From CAZIFG01 sp964539135 (GTDB lineage Bacteria > Margulisbacteria > Marinamargulisbacteria > GCA-2716485 > CAZIFG01), in assembly GCA_964539135.1 (NCBI GenBank), contig CAZIFG010000023.1, positions 1 to 20,341 on the forward strand: a DNA stretch of 20,341 bases. Direction: 5' to 3'. Shown piece after piece: positions 1 through 6,508 of this stretch. Numbering within the stretch: the first letter of the stretch is position 1; each line of letters starts with the position of its first letter. A model generated the notes under the pieces. It saw nothing but the letters and a program-made list of their open reading frames with translations, did no database searches and was not told where the DNA came from. The position numbers and the translations under genes are program-made.

Positions 1-129
1 TTTACTTCCTATTTTATACTTTTCGCTGGCTTAATTTTAGGGGATTCTTACCCCATTCTTGTGAATGGGGCGTTTATAATGAAGCAAGTCATTAAGCTGT
101 TAAAAAAGGAATATAGAATATGGCGATGA
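1..129 (+). CDS. C-terminal end of a membrane protein, possibly PQ-loop/SemiSWEET-like (5' end outside window)
   Basis: Frame 1 is open from the first base to a TGA at 127-129, giving 42 residues of a gene that starts before the window. The fragment has a hydrophobic stretch (about residues 1-14), the short motif GDSYPILVNG, a second moderately hydrophobic stretch, and ends in a strongly basic tail, KQVIKLLKKEYRIWR, as expected for a cytoplasmic C-terminus after the last membrane helix. The G-(x)-D-xxPI-(I/L)-xxN pattern resembles the last helix of SemiSWEET/PQ-loop transporters, but only this fragment is visible, so the family is a weak guess. It lies 133 bp upstream of the oxoamine-synthase gene on the same strand. 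A functional link to the signalling genes cannot be judged. Confidence 0.5.
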   Translation, partial: FTSYFILFAGLILGDSYPILVNGAFIMKQVIKLLKKEYRIWR

Positions 130-147
130 TCTGCAGATATATGCGAT

Positions 148-177
148 ATTCAAAATTAAAGATAATTAATTTTGAAT
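148..177. repeat. Perfect 12-bp inverted repeat in the intergenic region
   Basis: ATTCAAAATTAA at 148-159 and its exact reverse complement TTAATTTTGAAT at 166-177 are separated by 6 nt. It starts 18 nt after the upstream stop codon. No T-run follows on either strand, so it is not a canonical intrinsic terminator. Its right arm overlaps the -35 of the promoter proposed at 172-198, so an operator for a dimeric regulator is a reasonable reading. A mRNA stem protecting the upstream transcript is the alternative. Confidence 0.65.
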
Positions 178-198
178 CAGAATAAAAAATGTTAGAAT
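172..198 (+). promoter_or_regulatory. Candidate sigma70-type promoter for the synthase-histidine kinase unit
   Basis: TAGAAT at 193-198 matches the -10 consensus at five of six positions. TTGAAT at 172-177 (four of six) is the nearest -35, with a short 15-bp spacer; shifting the -35 to 170-175 gives 17 bp but a poorer hexamer. The region 130-262 is very AT-rich, so chance matches are easy. The rest of that gap shows no gene. Confidence 0.3.
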
Positions 199-262
199 AA
201 AAATAAATCCAAATAACCAGTAAATTACCACCAATAAAATAGTGATTATAAAAAGGGGCTAT

Positions 263-1624
263 ATGCACATATTTTCAGACAAACCGTCATCAACAAAGAG
301 GGGGGGTGCTGCCAATGATAATGCTATAAACGCAGAAACTTTGGCGTTTAAGCAGAAAATGGCAGAGACAGCACATGTTCCTGGTCTTTCTCGTGGGCTA
401 GAAAAATTTGGCATCTTCTCTTTAGATCAAAAGGCATTGTTTATTAGTAATCTCATTTCAAGGCAAAACAAGTTGTCAACGTTTCCATATGAAAGATACC
501 TAGAAAGCCCACATGATCAATATGCAAAAGTTCATACCCCTGGTGAAAATAGGATACAAGACTGCATTACATGGAACAGCAACCTATATTTGGGCTTACA
601 CCAAAACCAATCGGTTTTAAATGCAATCCAAAAAAATTTACCAGTGCTTTCAACAGGATGCGGAACATCTGCTGCTGGGGGTGGTTTTACAACATTACAT
701 AGGAAATTAGAATCTGAACTTGCAAAACATATTGGAAAAGAAGCGGCTGTTTTATTCCCGACTGGGTATACAACAAACGTAGGAGCATTGTCTGCATTGG
801 CATCAAACGGTGATTTTATTATTTTTGATAGGGAGTGTCACTCATGTATTATTGATGGAATTATCTTGTCAGGGGCAGAATATAGATCTTTTTCCCACAA
901 TAATATTCAGGATCTTGAAAGAAAACTAAAATATGCGCAATCAAAAAAAACGAACAACATTTTTGTGGTTATAGAATCTGTTTATAGCTTTTCAGGCGAA
1001 GAGGCGCCGCTCAAAGATATTGTACAGCTAAAAAATGTTTACCCTTTTTATCTGTATGTAGATGAAGCCCACGCTTATGGCATTTATGGAGACACAGCTA
1101 TTGGCTTATCTGAACAAGAAAATGTGTTAGATGATGTGGATTTTTTTATGTCTACGTTAAGCAAATCCGCCGCCGGTATAGGCGGTTTTTTAGCCTGTAG
1201 TGAAGTATATTCTCACTTTATTCGTGCCGCATCAAATCAATATCTTTTTCAGGCTGTAATTCCGCCGCTAAATATTTGTGGGTTGCTTGAATCGTTGTCA
1301 ATACTAAGAACAGATACTTCTCTTAAAAAACGAGTATGGGATAATACATCTTATTTTAGACAAGAATTATTAAAGATGGGATTTAATTTAGGCAAAAGTA
1401 GCAGCCCTATTATCCCAATCTATATTCAAGATGAAGCCCTGTTAATAACGTTTGGAAAAGCACTTTTTGACCATAATATATTTGTAGTATGGGCGTGTTA
1501 TCCGGCAGTTAAAAAAGGCACAGGGCGTCTCAGATTTACCACAACGGCACTCCATAACAAGAATCAAATAGACAAGACTCTTGAGGTTTTATTCAAATTT
1601 GGAAAACAATTAAAAATAATCTAA
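263..1624 (+). CDS. Alpha-oxoamine synthase family PLP enzyme (CqsA/LqsA/SPT/BioF-like)
   Basis: This is a fold-type I PLP enzyme of 453 residues in the alpha-oxoamine synthase family, which condenses an amino acid or related amine with an acyl-CoA, usually with decarboxylation. Visible family features are WNSNLYLGL near residue 110, the GTSAAGGGFTTLH segment, His193 (ring-stacking, in ECHSC), Asp267 and His270 in DEAHAYG, and the Schiff-base Lys301 in STLSKSAAGIGGF. An N-terminal stretch of about 100 residues precedes the core. I chose ATG 263 because AAAAGGGG ends 4 nt upstream; an in-frame GTG at 242 has no ribosome binding site. The histidine kinase follows 9 nt downstream, the same type of pairing as the CqsA/CqsS and LqsA/LqsS autoinducer systems. 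The SKS-x4-GG active site also resembles bacterial serine palmitoyltransferase, so the product (hydroxyketone signal, sphingoid base or other) cannot be assigned from sequence. Codons 13-15 contain a G7 run. Confidence 0.85.
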   Translation: MHIFSDKPSSTKRGGAANDNAINAETLAFKQKMAETAHVPGLSRGLEKFGIFSLDQKALFISNLISRQNKLSTFPYERYLESPHDQYAKVHTPGENRIQDCITWNSNLYLGLHQNQSVLNAIQKNLPVLSTGCGTSAAGGGFTTLHRKLESELAKHIGKEAAVLFPTGYTTNVGALSALASNGDFIIFDRECHSCIIDGIILSGAEYRSFSHNNIQDLERKLKYAQSKKTNNIFVVIESVYSFSGEEAPLKDIVQLKNVYPFYLYVDEAHAYGIYGDTAIGLSEQENVLDDVDFFMSTLSKSAAGIGGFLACSEVYSHFIRAASNQYLFQAVIPPLNICGLLESLSILRTDTSLKKRVWDNTSYFRQELLKMGFNLGKSSSPIIPIYIQDEALLITFGKALFDHNIFVVWACYPAVKKGTGRLRFTTTALHNKNQIDKTLEVLFKFGKQLKII

Positions 1625-1633
1625 AGTAATCAA

Positions 1634-3751
1634 ATGAACCTTTTAAATATTTTTATAAATGTTAGTAGAATTTCGCCATTAGTTGGAGCTGCTATTAATT
1701 TAGCATTGGGGGCACTTGTTATTTCTCTAGGTAAACGATCTCAACAAAATTTATTATTTTTTATTTTTTCTATTATTGTATCTGCGTGGGCTTTTTCTTG
1801 CTTTATTCAAAGCATTACTAGAGATGCTATTACTGCTGAATATTGGGATATCATATTGTACGTATTTGCAATATTTTGTCCGGCATATCTTCTTAGACTT
1901 AGTGAATCTTTTTTAAGGGAATCTTATGATCGACTTTTTTATCTTCTAATTGGAATTGGTGTTCTGCTTCAGTACTTTAACTTTACTCATGATTTTAGGA
2001 AGGGTGTAAGTTTTAACTTTGGAGCTCGATTTGTAACGGTTCCTGGAATTGGTTGGTATTTTTTTGCAGTTATCTTCGGCGCAACAATGTCTTTTGTATT
2101 ATGGATACTATACAAAGGAATTAAAGATTCCCCAAAGCAGCATAAAGATCGTATTAAAAAATTATTTATTTCGTTTCTAATATTAATTATAGGAGGCAAT
2201 AGCTATTTCATTTTGGTGCTTTATAAATTCACACCTCTAGTTGATAGTGTGTTAAATTTAACGGCTTCAATTTTTACAGGTATTTACGGTATTTCTATTG
2301 CTTATTTGATTCTTAAAGAAGATTTATTAAATGTGAATCTAATAGTATCTAAAACATTATCTTATGTCGTTATTCTTTTTTTATCTGGAATATCGATGGG
2401 GACCGCTTTATACGCGGTTGGCATTGAAGGTCCGTATATAATTGGATGGGGGATTTTCACAGGGCTTATACTAACATTTTTTGGAGATCCTGTTAGACGT
2501 TCTATTCAAACGGCTGCAGAAAACAAATGGATAAAGGGATCCTATAATAGTGCGACATTTATTTCGGAACTGTCTAAAAAAATAAAACATGTTCAAAACA
2601 GATCTACCGTTTTTGAACATGTTGTTGATACACTTAATTATTCTGTTCAGCCTGAGCATGTTATTGCCATCCTAGCCACGCGAGCCCAAGATAAAATTGT
2701 GAAATACGATATTTACCACAAAAAAGACCGAATCTTTAATGACCTCCCGATCACGTCTGAACTCATTCAATATATTTACGCGAATCCTACAATAAAGCCT
2801 CTTAACATATTAAAAGCGCAGTTATCGCCTGACTTAAAAATCCCTTCCTTTAAATCCATTGAAAACGGAATCCTCCTTCCTTTCTTTTCACCAGATGGGT
2901 TAGAATGTGTATTGCTATTAGATCAAAAAAGCGTTGAAGAACCATACAATAAAACGGATATCGATTTTTTAGACCAACTCGAAACCATTGTTTCATCACT
3001 CCTCTACAAACTAACCCCCTACGAACAGATTGAAAAAGAATTCTACGAGACCAAAAAAAAATTATATGATGCTGAAATCATGAGGATACAAGCGCAAAAA
3101 AATAAAGATCTCGCCCATACCATCCAAGAATATAATCACGAAATCAGAACACCCTTGCAGGCCATCATGACAGCAGCCGAATATCTGCCAGACACATTAA
3201 GTGAAAAAAGCATTATTTTAAAAAACACAGACAGGGCCAATGACATCATCACAACCACCTTAAAGTTAGCGCAGGAAAGTGAGTTGTCGTACGATAAAAA
3301 GACATCTATTCTTGCGATAAACGATATTCTGAGAGAGGCTGTAGCGGAGTATCATTTCAAACCCTCTATAGAGATAAAATGGCAAGGTATCGATACGCAA
3401 AATCTAAAAATAATAGGGCAAGAAAAATCACTCAAAATGATTATCGCTAATCTATTAAAAAATGCAGATGAGGCCATGCCAGACGGCGGACAGGTGATCC
3501 TTTCAATGGGGATAGAATCAGACGAGGTTTGGATCACAGTGAAAGATACAGGCACGGGAATTAAAGAAGCGGACATTCAAAAAATATGGGAACCCTATAG
3601 ATCCAGTCATGTCACAAAAGGACGGGGATTGGGGTTGAGCATCGTCCATAAGATAATCCGTGAACACGAAGGCCGAATATCCGTTGAAAGCAAATGGGGA
3701 GAGGGGGCCCTGTTTAAAATTTATTTTCCTTTAGTTAAAGAATTTGAATAG
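1634..3751 (+). CDS. Membrane histidine kinase: about 9 TM helices, GAF, HisKA, HATPase
   Basis: A 705-residue sensor kinase. Hydrophobic segments lie at about residues 13-33, 39-59, 70-90, 98-115, 140-162, 173-196 and 203-226 (a 7TM-type sensor region), followed by two more at about 240-263 and 267-287. A GAF-like domain spans about 310-470 and a charged coiled coil about 470-500. The H-box is HEIRTPLQ with phospho-acceptor His502. The N-box starts at Asn610 (NADEAMPDGG), the G1 box is DTGTGI from Asp638 and the G2 box GRGLGLSI from Gly663, so the catalytic core looks intact. There is no receiver domain, so it needs a separate response regulator; the only one nearby is the convergent REC-PP2C gene. 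Only 9 nt separate it from the synthase gene and no strong Shine-Dalgarno sequence is visible, which suggests translational coupling. An A9 run sits at 3053-3061. The ligand is unknown; a lipidic product of the upstream enzyme is the natural hypothesis. Confidence 0.9.
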   Translation: MNLLNIFINVSRISPLVGAAINLALGALVISLGKRSQQNLLFFIFSIIVSAWAFSCFIQSITRDAITAEYWDIILYVFAIFCPAYLLRLSESFLRESYDRLFYLLIGIGVLLQYFNFTHDFRKGVSFNFGARFVTVPGIGWYFFAVIFGATMSFVLWILYKGIKDSPKQHKDRIKKLFISFLILIIGGNSYFILVLYKFTPLVDSVLNLTASIFTGIYGISIAYLILKEDLLNVNLIVSKTLSYVVILFLSGISMGTALYAVGIEGPYIIGWGIFTGLILTFFGDPVRRSIQTAAENKWIKGSYNSATFISELSKKIKHVQNRSTVFEHVVDTLNYSVQPEHVIAILATRAQDKIVKYDIYHKKDRIFNDLPITSELIQYIYANPTIKPLNILKAQLSPDLKIPSFKSIENGILLPFFSPDGLECVLLLDQKSVEEPYNKTDIDFLDQLETIVSSLLYKLTPYEQIEKEFYETKKKLYDAEIMRIQAQKNKDLAHTIQEYNHEIRTPLQAIMTAAEYLPDTLSEKSIILKNTDRANDIITTTLKLAQESELSYDKKTSILAINDILREAVAEYHFKPSIEIKWQGIDTQNLKIIGQEKSLKMIIANLLKNADEAMPDGGQVILSMGIESDEVWITVKDTGTGIKEADIQKIWEPYRSSHVTKGRGLGLSIVHKIIREHEGRISVESKWGEGALFKIYFPLVKEFE

Positions 3752-4934
3752 AGATTAAGGTGGTGTCATCATCGGGTTTGGCATTGCCCATAAACTGATC
3801 CAAATCTGAAAGAACATGACCAATGGGGGTGCTACCGATAGGAACCTGAGTGAGTGTTGCCAGCAGTCGATCTAGACCATATTGCTCAGATTGACGATTG
3901 GATTGCTCTAGAATTCCATCGGTACAAAAGAAAAGAGAATCTCCTTGTTTAATAGAAAGAACACCTTCTTGATAGCATTCATCGGGGTCTGCACCCAGCA
4001 TAAAACCACCCGTGTCCAGAAATTTAGACGTGTTACCAGAGACATGAACGCACCCCGCATTCCCTATGGCGTTTACATAGGTAAAGGTCTCATCTTCAAG
4101 GTCCAAGAGGCCAAAGAAGGTAGGCGCATATCTATTAAAAGAAGAGTCTTGGCATAAAAGGTGATTAAGGTGGGCCATGAAATCTGCAGGAGATACAGGG
4201 GCTTTTAGGTGATGACGAATAAGATCTCTAAATCGAACCATCAACATACAGGCAGGAACACCTTTTCCCACAATATCCACAATAAAAACAGCCAATTGAG
4301 TTTCTGAAAGGGGGATAAAATCATAAAAATCGCCCCCAACATAAGCAGCAGATTTAAAGAAAGTTTGAATATCCAATCCGGACATCTTAAAAGATGGAGA
4401 AGGGAGTAAGTTCAACTGAATGGCTTTGGCAGCTTGGTATTCCATGTCATTTTTAAGCGAATGGATTTTATCGTAGGAGTAATGTCGAAGCTCTGCCATC
4501 ATGTCTGTGCTGTCTTTTGTAATAAGAGCCCGATGCAGAACTTCTTTAAGGGATTCTTTCTTGAGCGGCTTTTTGAGATAAGCAGAAATAGCATAAGTGT
4601 TAAGATCGGATGCCAATTTCCATTTTTCTTCATCCTCATAGGCGCTGAGAAGAATAATTGGGATTTTATGAAAACCTTCAGAGTGGCGCCAGGCTTCAAT
4701 AAATTCAAACCCATTCATATTGGGCATTTTAATATCAACAATGATGGCGTCAATTTTGTGCTTTCGAAGTCCAAATAGACGTTTGTTTTGAGTCAAAAAA
4801 GACAGGGCTTCAAGAGGATCATGGTAAACAAGGGTGTGCCACTGAAATTCTTCTTGAATAATAAACTGAAGCGCAGCGGTTATAGACGGTTCATCATCAA
4901 CGATTAAGACGGTGGGGGCAGTAGATGTATTCAT
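3735..4934 (-). CDS. Response regulator with PP2C (SpoIIE/RsbU-type) phosphatase output
   Basis: A 399-residue protein joining a receiver domain to a PPM/PP2C serine phosphatase. The receiver (about 7-125) has the acidic pair Asp13/Asp14, phospho-acceptor Asp67 in VDIKMPNMNG, Ser97 and Lys122-Pro123. A helical linker (about 140-180) leads to the phosphatase with AAYVGGDFYDF (Asp202, Asp205), VDIVGKGVPA (Asp220), CTDG (Asp339) and a final DDDTTL (388-393), so the metal ligands are present. Such proteins dephosphorylate Ser/Thr targets, classically anti-anti-sigma (STAS) proteins, under control of receiver phosphorylation; no STAS partner lies in this window. I chose ATG 4934 because it places the receiver as usual; an in-frame ATG at 4973 would add 13 residues, and neither start has a strong ribosome binding site. 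It converges on the histidine kinase (17-bp overlap) and diverges from the protein kinase gene. Confidence 0.9.
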   Translation of the reverse strand: MNTSTAPTVLIVDDEPSITAALQFIIQEEFQWHTLVYHDPLEALSFLTQNKRLFGLRKHKIDAIIVDIKMPNMNGFEFIEAWRHSEGFHKIPIILLSAYEDEEKWKLASDLNTYAISAYLKKPLKKESLKEVLHRALITKDSTDMMAELRHYSYDKIHSLKNDMEYQAAKAIQLNLLPSPSFKMSGLDIQTFFKSAAYVGGDFYDFIPLSETQLAVFIVDIVGKGVPACMLMVRFRDLIRHHLKAPVSPADFMAHLNHLLCQDSSFNRYAPTFFGLLDLEDETFTYVNAIGNAGCVHVSGNTSKFLDTGGFMLGADPDECYQEGVLSIKQGDSLFFCTDGILEQSNRQSEQYGLDRLLATLTQVPIGSTPIGHVLSDLDQFMGNAKPDDDTTLISIQIL

Positions 4935-4992
4935 ATACAGCGTAATTACCCTAGAATTTAAAAAATTAAACATCAGGATGAGACAGACGCTA

Positions 4993-5001
4993 CCCCCCCC
5001 C
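4993..5001. repeat. C9 homopolymer between divergent genes
   Basis: Nine consecutive C residues, followed by TCCC, lie in the control region between the REC-PP2C gene (leftward) and the protein kinase gene (rightward), 66 nt before the chosen kinase start. Tracts of this length are prone to slipped-strand mispairing and in many bacteria are phase-variation switches. Whether it varies here cannot be seen from one sequence. Confidence 0.9.
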
Positions 5002-5004
5002 TCC

Positions 5005-5020
5005 CATGAAATTTTTCATG
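5005..5020. repeat. Near-perfect 16-bp palindrome in the divergent control region
   Basis: CATGAAA (5005-5011) and TTTCATG (5014-5020) are exact inverted repeats separated by 2 nt, directly next to the C9 tract. Size and symmetry fit a binding site for a dimeric regulator. The right arm overlaps the possible -35 of the kinase promoter (TTTTCA at 5013-5018). Confidence 0.6.
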
Positions 5021-5042
5021 ATAAAAACCGAATAGTTATATA
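5013..5042 (+). promoter_or_regulatory. Weak candidate promoter for the protein kinase gene
   Basis: TTTTCA (5013-5018) and TATATA (5037-5042) are separated by 18 bp. Transcription would start near 5049, just before the strong ribosome binding site, giving a very short leader. The sequence is an AT-rich run with several overlapping -10 options, so the exact assignment is uncertain. Confidence 0.25.
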
Positions 5043-5067
5043 TATAAAAAAAAGAAGGAGATCGATT

Positions 5068-6294
5068 GTGGAAGCCAGAAAAGTAGACCGAGTAACCAGA
5101 ACAGCAGGAGCAGTGCCCTTAAAACGATCCAAAAGTTGTGAGGAAAGAAAAGGCGATGAAGTACATATCTCAAGAAGAATGAGTGGGGCCCTTCGAGAGA
5201 TTACAAATACACAAACAGGAGCGGACGCTTCTGTCAGATCAGAAGGCGTAGCAAAGTTAAAAGATCGCGTCTCGAAACATATGTTAGGGCTCATGGAGGT
5301 AGACGGATTTGAGGTGAATGGACAAGGACTAAGGGAGCCTTTGATTGTGCCTGGACATGAAGGGGTTGGGAAGAAACTGGGCGAAAGTGGAAAAGTAGTG
5401 GTTCTTAAAGGATGGAACAATAGAACTAAAATAGCCTGTAAAGAGTATAGAGTAGAAACAGCGCATACTCGTGAGAAGTTAGCGCAAGAGCACGCTGTTT
5501 TAGGAAGAATTCATGAAAGAAGAAGTGAAGGCCATCAGTATGTAGTGGCTTCCGAACGCATATATGCAACACAAGGAGGCCGGCATCTTCTGCTTCTTGA
5601 AAAGGGAAAACTAGATCTTTTTGATGCCATGGAAAAAAGACCTGATATTTCAAGCGATGAATCGGTGCGAGTAAGGTGGTGTCTAGAAGTCATGAAGGGC
5701 ATCAAAGCATGTCATGCCGCAGGTGTTTATCCCACAGATTTAAAACCAGAGAATGTGCTGTTATTTAAACAACCGGATGGGAGTTACACGGCAAAAGTAA
5801 CAGATTTAGAAGGGGCCTATAGTTTTATAGAGTATGGAGGGATTAGAGTGCTGTCAGGAGGCGAAATGATGCGAACTTTAGGGTATACCGCGCCTGAGCA
5901 TTTTTATGCCGTTCAAACAGAAGCCAGTTTAAAAGGGATTGCCATCTTCCAATTGGGGGTTATCTTGCTTGAAATTTTAAAGGGAAAATCCTTGATATCG
6001 GGGTTAATGAATATGATTTCAAAAAAAGAAGATCCTTTAGACATCAGACATAATAAATTGGCTCTATATCTGACAAATCCAAGGGGATATCAAGAAGTCT
6101 TTGGCAGAATAGTAAGTGGGGTGTTTAAAGAAGCCGGCAATCCAGAGTCATTAGACGCCCTAATATGCCAGATGATACGGCCTAGGCATGCAGAGAGAAT
6201 AAGCTTAGATGGCGCTATAGAGCTATTAGAGGGTTATAAAACGCGTTTAGACGCGAGTGCACCTTTAGGGGGGGGGGCTGAAATAGCGCGATGA
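5068..6294 (+). CDS. Eukaryote-like protein kinase with degenerate catalytic loop
   Basis: A 408-residue protein kinase. GTG 5068 is the start because AAGAAGGAG lies exactly 7 nt upstream; the frame stays open upstream to 4912, but an earlier ATG (4978) has no spaced ribosome binding site. After a basic N-terminal region of about 100 residues come a glycine-rich loop variant (EGVGKKLGESGKVVV), the ATP-anchoring Lys125 in IACKEY, helix-C Glu141, a catalytic loop YPTDLKPEN with Asp224, Lys226 and Asn229, a DLE triplet (Asp246) where DFG is usual, and TLGYTAPEH as the APE motif. The HRD histidine and arginine are replaced by Pro and Thr, so this is a non-RD kinase, but the essential Lys, Asp, Asn and Asp are present. 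No membrane segment or sensor domain is seen. It lies divergent to a PP2C-type regulator, a plausible antagonist. The 3' end contains G10. Substrate unknown. Confidence 0.8.
   Translation: MEARKVDRVTRTAGAVPLKRSKSCEERKGDEVHISRRMSGALREITNTQTGADASVRSEGVAKLKDRVSKHMLGLMEVDGFEVNGQGLREPLIVPGHEGVGKKLGESGKVVVLKGWNNRTKIACKEYRVETAHTREKLAQEHAVLGRIHERRSEGHQYVVASERIYATQGGRHLLLLEKGKLDLFDAMEKRPDISSDESVRVRWCLEVMKGIKACHAAGVYPTDLKPENVLLFKQPDGSYTAKVTDLEGAYSFIEYGGIRVLSGGEMMRTLGYTAPEHFYAVQTEASLKGIAIFQLGVILLEILKGKSLISGLMNMISKKEDPLDIRHNKLALYLTNPRGYQEVFGRIVSGVFKEAGNPESLDALICQMIRPRHAERISLDGAIELLEGYKTRLDASAPLGGGAEIAR
6268..6277. repeat. G10 homopolymer near the kinase stop codon
   Basis: Ten consecutive G residues encode Gly-Gly-Gly and parts of neighbouring codons six codons before the stop. 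In the present length the protein ends GGGAEIAR. Losing one G would give GGGLK and gaining one GGGG with an immediate stop, so slippage changes only the last few residues. Confidence 0.9.
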
Positions 6295-6403
6295 ACGCAT
6301 GACTGTAGTGCATATGGAATGCATTGAGAGATGAGGCTCAAAATCCTGAAATAGGATGAATGGAATCTAGCGCAGTAGAAAATCAAATCGAAATCTTTTT
6401 CTG
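6295..6403. other. Intergenic stretch after the kinase gene, no gene seen
   Basis: Between the kinase stop and the tRNA promoter there are only short stems (TGCAT/ATGCA at 6309-6323; ATCCT/AGGAT at 6343-6357). None is followed by a T-run, so I see no convincing intrinsic terminator. Open frames here are at most a few codons long. Confidence 0.6.
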
Positions 6404-6431
6404 TTGACTCTGGCATAGAATTTATGATAAT
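6404..6431 (+). promoter_or_regulatory. Promoter upstream of tRNA-Trp and the secE-rpoC genes
   Basis: TTGACT (6404-6409, five of six to consensus) and GATAAT (6426-6431, five of six) are separated by 16 bp. This is the best promoter-like element upstream of the core cluster. Transcription would begin near 6438, leaving a leader of about 130 nt before the tRNA. Confidence 0.65.
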
Positions 6432-6439
6432 GTTGTCCT

Positions 6440-6508
6440 CTGCAAATTTTTTTATATACAGTTTGCGGATGAAAAACAATGTCAAAATGTGGGTGTAAAA
6501 TCCGCAAA
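6440..6508 (+). promoter_or_regulatory. Leader with mutually exclusive stems upstream of tRNA-Trp
   Basis: TTTGCGGAT (6462-6470) is perfectly complementary to ATCCGCAAA (6500-6508), a 9-bp stem with a 29-nt loop. The same segment 6462-6468 can instead pair with CTGCAAA (6440-6446), with one G-U pair. A T7 run lies at 6447-6453. The two stems cannot form together, which resembles attenuator or riboswitch-style architecture, but no known RNA family is recognised and a simple 5' processing structure is equally possible. Confidence 0.4.

Noticed and set aside
51..70. Hairpin CCCCATTC-TTGT-GAATGGGG, with an alternative GGGG/CCCC pairing just upstream, as a terminator or riboswitch
   Set aside because: It lies within the open frame 1-129, whose translation looks like a genuine membrane-protein end, and no U-run follows.
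79..129. Stand-alone 16-residue basic peptide MKQVIKLLKKEYRIWR
   Set aside because: The same frame is open to the start of the window with a coherent hydrophobic sequence, so this Met is more likely internal; the upstream GGGG is a poor ribosome binding site.
3053..3061. A9 run in the histidine kinase gene as a programmed frameshift or switch
   Set aside because: The reading frame continues intact into canonical HisKA/HATPase motifs, and A-runs encoding lysines are common in this AT-leaning sequence (A8 also occurs in the synthase gene).
5016..5420. Leftward 134-codon open frame antisense to the protein kinase gene
   Set aside because: The kinase gene has a strong ribosome binding site and conserved motifs on the other strand; the antisense product is low-complexity Ser/Pro/Phe-rich sequence typical of a shadow frame.
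6469..6498. Nine-codon leader peptide MKNNVKMWV containing a Trp codon upstream of tRNA-Trp
   Set aside because: There is no Shine-Dalgarno sequence before the ATG, only a single Trp codon, and such short frames are expected by chance; the RNA pairing alone explains the region.
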